Source: a virus
DNA: 30,791 nt
Strand: one strand, 5' to 3'
IMG/VR virus record: IMGVR_UViG_3300045974_000129
Coordinates: 1 to 30,791 of that record
In this document: positions 28,962-30,791 of the stretch, one piece after another
Position numbering within the stretch: position 1 is the first letter of the stretch
Layout of the letters: each line of letters opens with the position of its first letter
Translations under genes and position numbers: made by a program
The notes under the pieces: generated by a model
What the model was told of the DNA's origin: nothing
What the model saw: the letters and a program-made list of their open reading frames with translations, nothing else
Databases searched by the model: none

Positions 28962-30642
28962 GTTAAGCGATTGGAACGATCTTCATTGTCTGGAAGGTCT
29001 TGAAGTAGTCCGTAATCAGATCGCAGGAATCCAGCCCGAAGTGAGTCGTGTCATTCCACTTGGATATTACGAGGACACTTTTTACTACATCACGAGTTCA
29101 AACCGGCAGATCATCCCAGTGCTTTCTGCTTCTCACGTCGAGACAAAATTCCTAAGCATGATGCCGATGCGTTATTGGGAGTCTCAATACCCTGGCAAAA
29201 TCGGACCAGACTACAAAAAAGCCACTGGTGAACTCATGGACGCGTGCAGATCTGCTGGCGTGTTCAAGCCGCGTCGCATTCGTGGCGGTGGCGTTTGGTT
29301 TGAAGAAAAGCATGGCGTCGTCGTAAATCTCGGAAAGAGTCTTTACGTTGGTGGCAAGAACGCGGAGCTGAACAGCTTCAAATCGAAATACACTTACACG
29401 ATCGCGCCAGACAACGAGATCCACGAAAATCCATTGACGGTTGACGAATGCGCGCCGCTCATTACGATTTTGGATTCTCTTCGATGGAAAAAGCCAGAGT
29501 TCTCAAAGTTCTTAGCTGGCTGGCTCATCGCTGCGCCACTTTGTGGGATGCTCCCATGGCGACCACACGTTTGGCTCTTAGGACCTCCTGGCTCTGGAAA
29601 GTCATGGATCATGGAGCATCTGGTGGCCATTTTGTTTGGCGAGAACAAGACTTACGTCCAAGGCTCGACTTCTGAGGCTGGAATCCGTCAAAGCATTGGC
29701 AGTGACGCCATGCCTGTCATTTTCGACGAGTTCGAGACAGATGACCAAAAATCAAGCGATCGCGTCAGATCTATTCTTGAATTGATTCGTCAGGCTTCAT
29801 CTGAGTCTGAGGGTTCTGTCGTGAAGGGGTCGGCTGGCGGAAAATCCATTCAATTTCAAGTCAGGTTCTCTGCGATGGTCGCTTCCGTTCGTTTGAACCT
29901 CGAGCGTGAGCAGGATCGCACTCGGTTCACGATCTTGGAGCTTCTACGTCCAGATGGTGACGAGACAAAGCAGTTTAGAGAGCTTCAGGAGGCTATTGCG
30001 AAGCTCCCGCCAGATTTCGGAGCTAGACTCTTCTCAAGGTCCGTTCGCATGGCTCAAGTCATCCTGGCTAACCAGAAGCTATTCCATGTGGCTTTGTCGG
30101 AACGGTACAACGCAAGGTTTGGTCAGCAGTACGGGACGTTGCTCGCTGGATATGCCTCTCTCATCTCTGACTTCGTTTTAGGTCCAGAGGAGATCGATGG
30201 CATCATTGATTCGATTGACCTCAGTGAAGAGAGCGAGATCATCAATGAGCGCGATGAAGGAGACTGCCTTGAGTTTGTGATGCAGAAAATTATTAAAGGC
30301 GTGGATCTATTCCAGGGTGGCAAGGTCGATCGGTCAGTTCGAGAGCTTGTGATGATGGCGATGGAGAAATCCGAAGAACGAAACACGCTTTCTAGATACG
30401 GATTTAAGTTCATCGAAAAAGACCAAGTGTTGTTCGTCGCCAATAAGCATCCAGAATTGTCAGCTTTGTTTGCTGGTACAAAATGGTTGTCCGGTTGGAG
30501 AAAAGCTCTTGGCGGGATCGATGGTGCAAAACCTTCAAAAGATCCAATTTGGATGAATGGAATGCCAACTAGAGGCATCTTAATCCCGATCGATAAAGTC
30601 GCGCATTCGCCTTGGAAGACCAAAAATCCTTACAAAGCGTAA
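28954..30642 (+). CDS. Replicative P-loop helicase (C-terminal part of split primase-helicase)
   Basis: A 562-aa protein with Walker A GPPGSGKS at 210-217 and Walker B VIFDEF at 255-260, in the style of primase-linked SF3/DUF927-type helicases. Arg candidates lie downstream (REQDRTRFTIL). The first 25 residues, LSDWNDLHCLEGLEVVRNQI, look like the missing end of a Toprim primase (DFNDLH..GLE.VR.QI), so start codon and preceding stop seem to be supplied by the HNH insertion. It is the last complete gene of the window. Confidence 0.85.
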   Translation: MNKLSDWNDLHCLEGLEVVRNQIAGIQPEVSRVIPLGYYEDTFYYITSSNRQIIPVLSASHVETKFLSMMPMRYWESQYPGKIGPDYKKATGELMDACRSAGVFKPRRIRGGGVWFEEKHGVVVNLGKSLYVGGKNAELNSFKSKYTYTIAPDNEIHENPLTVDECAPLITILDSLRWKKPEFSKFLAGWLIAAPLCGMLPWRPHVWLLGPPGSGKSWIMEHLVAILFGENKTYVQGSTSEAGIRQSIGSDAMPVIFDEFETDDQKSSDRVRSILELIRQASSESEGSVVKGSAGGKSIQFQVRFSAMVASVRLNLEREQDRTRFTILELLRPDGDETKQFRELQEAIAKLPPDFGARLFSRSVRMAQVILANQKLFHVALSERYNARFGQQYGTLLAGYASLISDFVLGPEEIDGIIDSIDLSEESEIINERDEGDCLEFVMQKIIKGVDLFQGGKVDRSVRELVMMAMEKSEERNTLSRYGFKFIEKDQVLFVANKHPELSALFAGTKWLSGWRKALGGIDGAKPSKDPIWMNGMPTRGILIPIDKVAHSPWKTKNPYKA

Positions 30643-30705
30643 TTCCGTAATGGAGCGTAATGCGGATTCTTCAATGATTCCGCGCACATTACGAAATTAC
30701 ATTAC
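30637..30705 (+). repeat. Cluster of GTAAT/ATTAC repeats, possible origin or operator
   Basis: Right after the helicase, CGTAAT occurs at 30638, 30646 and 30656, and the reverse ATTAC at 30688, 30696 and 30701: six copies within 70 bp. CGTAATG (30656-30662) pairs with CATTACG (30687-30693), and CGGA (30663-30666) with TCCG (30679-30682), forming an imperfect hairpin. Iteron-like clusters beside replication genes can be origins; a transcriptional operator is equally possible. Confidence 0.5.
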
Positions 30706-30747
30706 AAACAGGATTTCTACTCAGATAAATAGGGAGAAATAAATATA

Positions 30748-30763
30748 TTGTTGTTAACAACAA
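30748..30763 (+). promoter_or_regulatory. Perfect 16-bp palindrome, operator candidate
   Basis: TTGTTGTTAACAACAA is a perfect palindrome, preceded by AT-rich sequence with TATATT at 30744-30749. Its TTGTTAACAA core recurs in the 12-bp palindrome at 1999-2010. Together with the repeat cluster it makes the 149 nt after the helicase gene a likely control region for whatever follows. No gene is visible in it. Confidence 0.5.
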
Positions 30764-30791
30764 CATCTGTTTTTGCCCGCCTCTCTGTATA

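Overview
The window is about 31 kb of a tailed-phage (or prophage) genome with a contractile tail. The late half (1-20.2 kb) runs entirely on the + strand in the classic myovirus order: tail sheath, tail tube, tail assembly chaperone with a -1 frameshift extension, tape measure, LysM baseplate protein, gpD/gpP-like hub, spike, gp25-like wedge, gpJ-like wedge, gpI-like wedge, tail fibre. Head, portal and terminase genes are not in the window and presumably lie upstream. Sec signal peptides, a small lipoprotein with a lipobox, and an amidase endolysin point to a diderm (Gram-negative-type) host. I cannot name the host from sequence alone.

Region by region: 60-11.4 kb holds tail and baseplate morphogenesis genes, mostly with stop/start overlaps or zero spacing, so they are probably one operon. 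11.4-13.2 kb encodes a large beta-rich protein with an N-terminal signal peptide. 13.2-15.5 kb is a lysis-type block: small lipoprotein, XhlA-like membrane protein, a 44-aa protein, a helical protein, an amidase, an exported protein and a small membrane protein. 15.4-20.2 kb holds two small paralogue-like proteins, a large beta-rich appendage protein, a fibronectin-III/repeat appendage protein and a BppU-like small protein. A YqaJ exonuclease then lies convergently on the minus strand (20.27-21.07 kb).

From 21.1 kb the early region runs rightward: a Cro-like regulator that may be leaderless, a Sak4-like RecA-fold ATPase, a membrane protein, a DUF669/SSB-like protein and a strong intrinsic terminator. 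Next come an exported GNAT-like protein, a run of very small genes separated by a repeated 17-23 nt junction, a DEAH helicase, a VRR-NUC nuclease, a Toprim primase, an HNH endonuclease and a primase-associated P-loop helicase. YqaJ, Sak4 and the SSB-like protein form a recombination module. DEAH helicase, VRR-NUC, primase and helicase form a replication/repair module.

The most unusual features are these. (1) A junction repeat coding EPTKAG and carrying the ribosome binding site occurs four times between small early genes, twice inside apparent mini-ORFs of 11 and 14 codons. (2) Two structured intergenic RNAs of about 140 nt end in the same U-run plus AAAAGGAGA start signal. (3) An HNH gene seems to split a primase-helicase polyprotein. 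(4) A 13-bp operator-like sequence is shared, in opposite orientation, by two early control points. (5) A tail-chaperone -1 frameshift signal is visible base by base.
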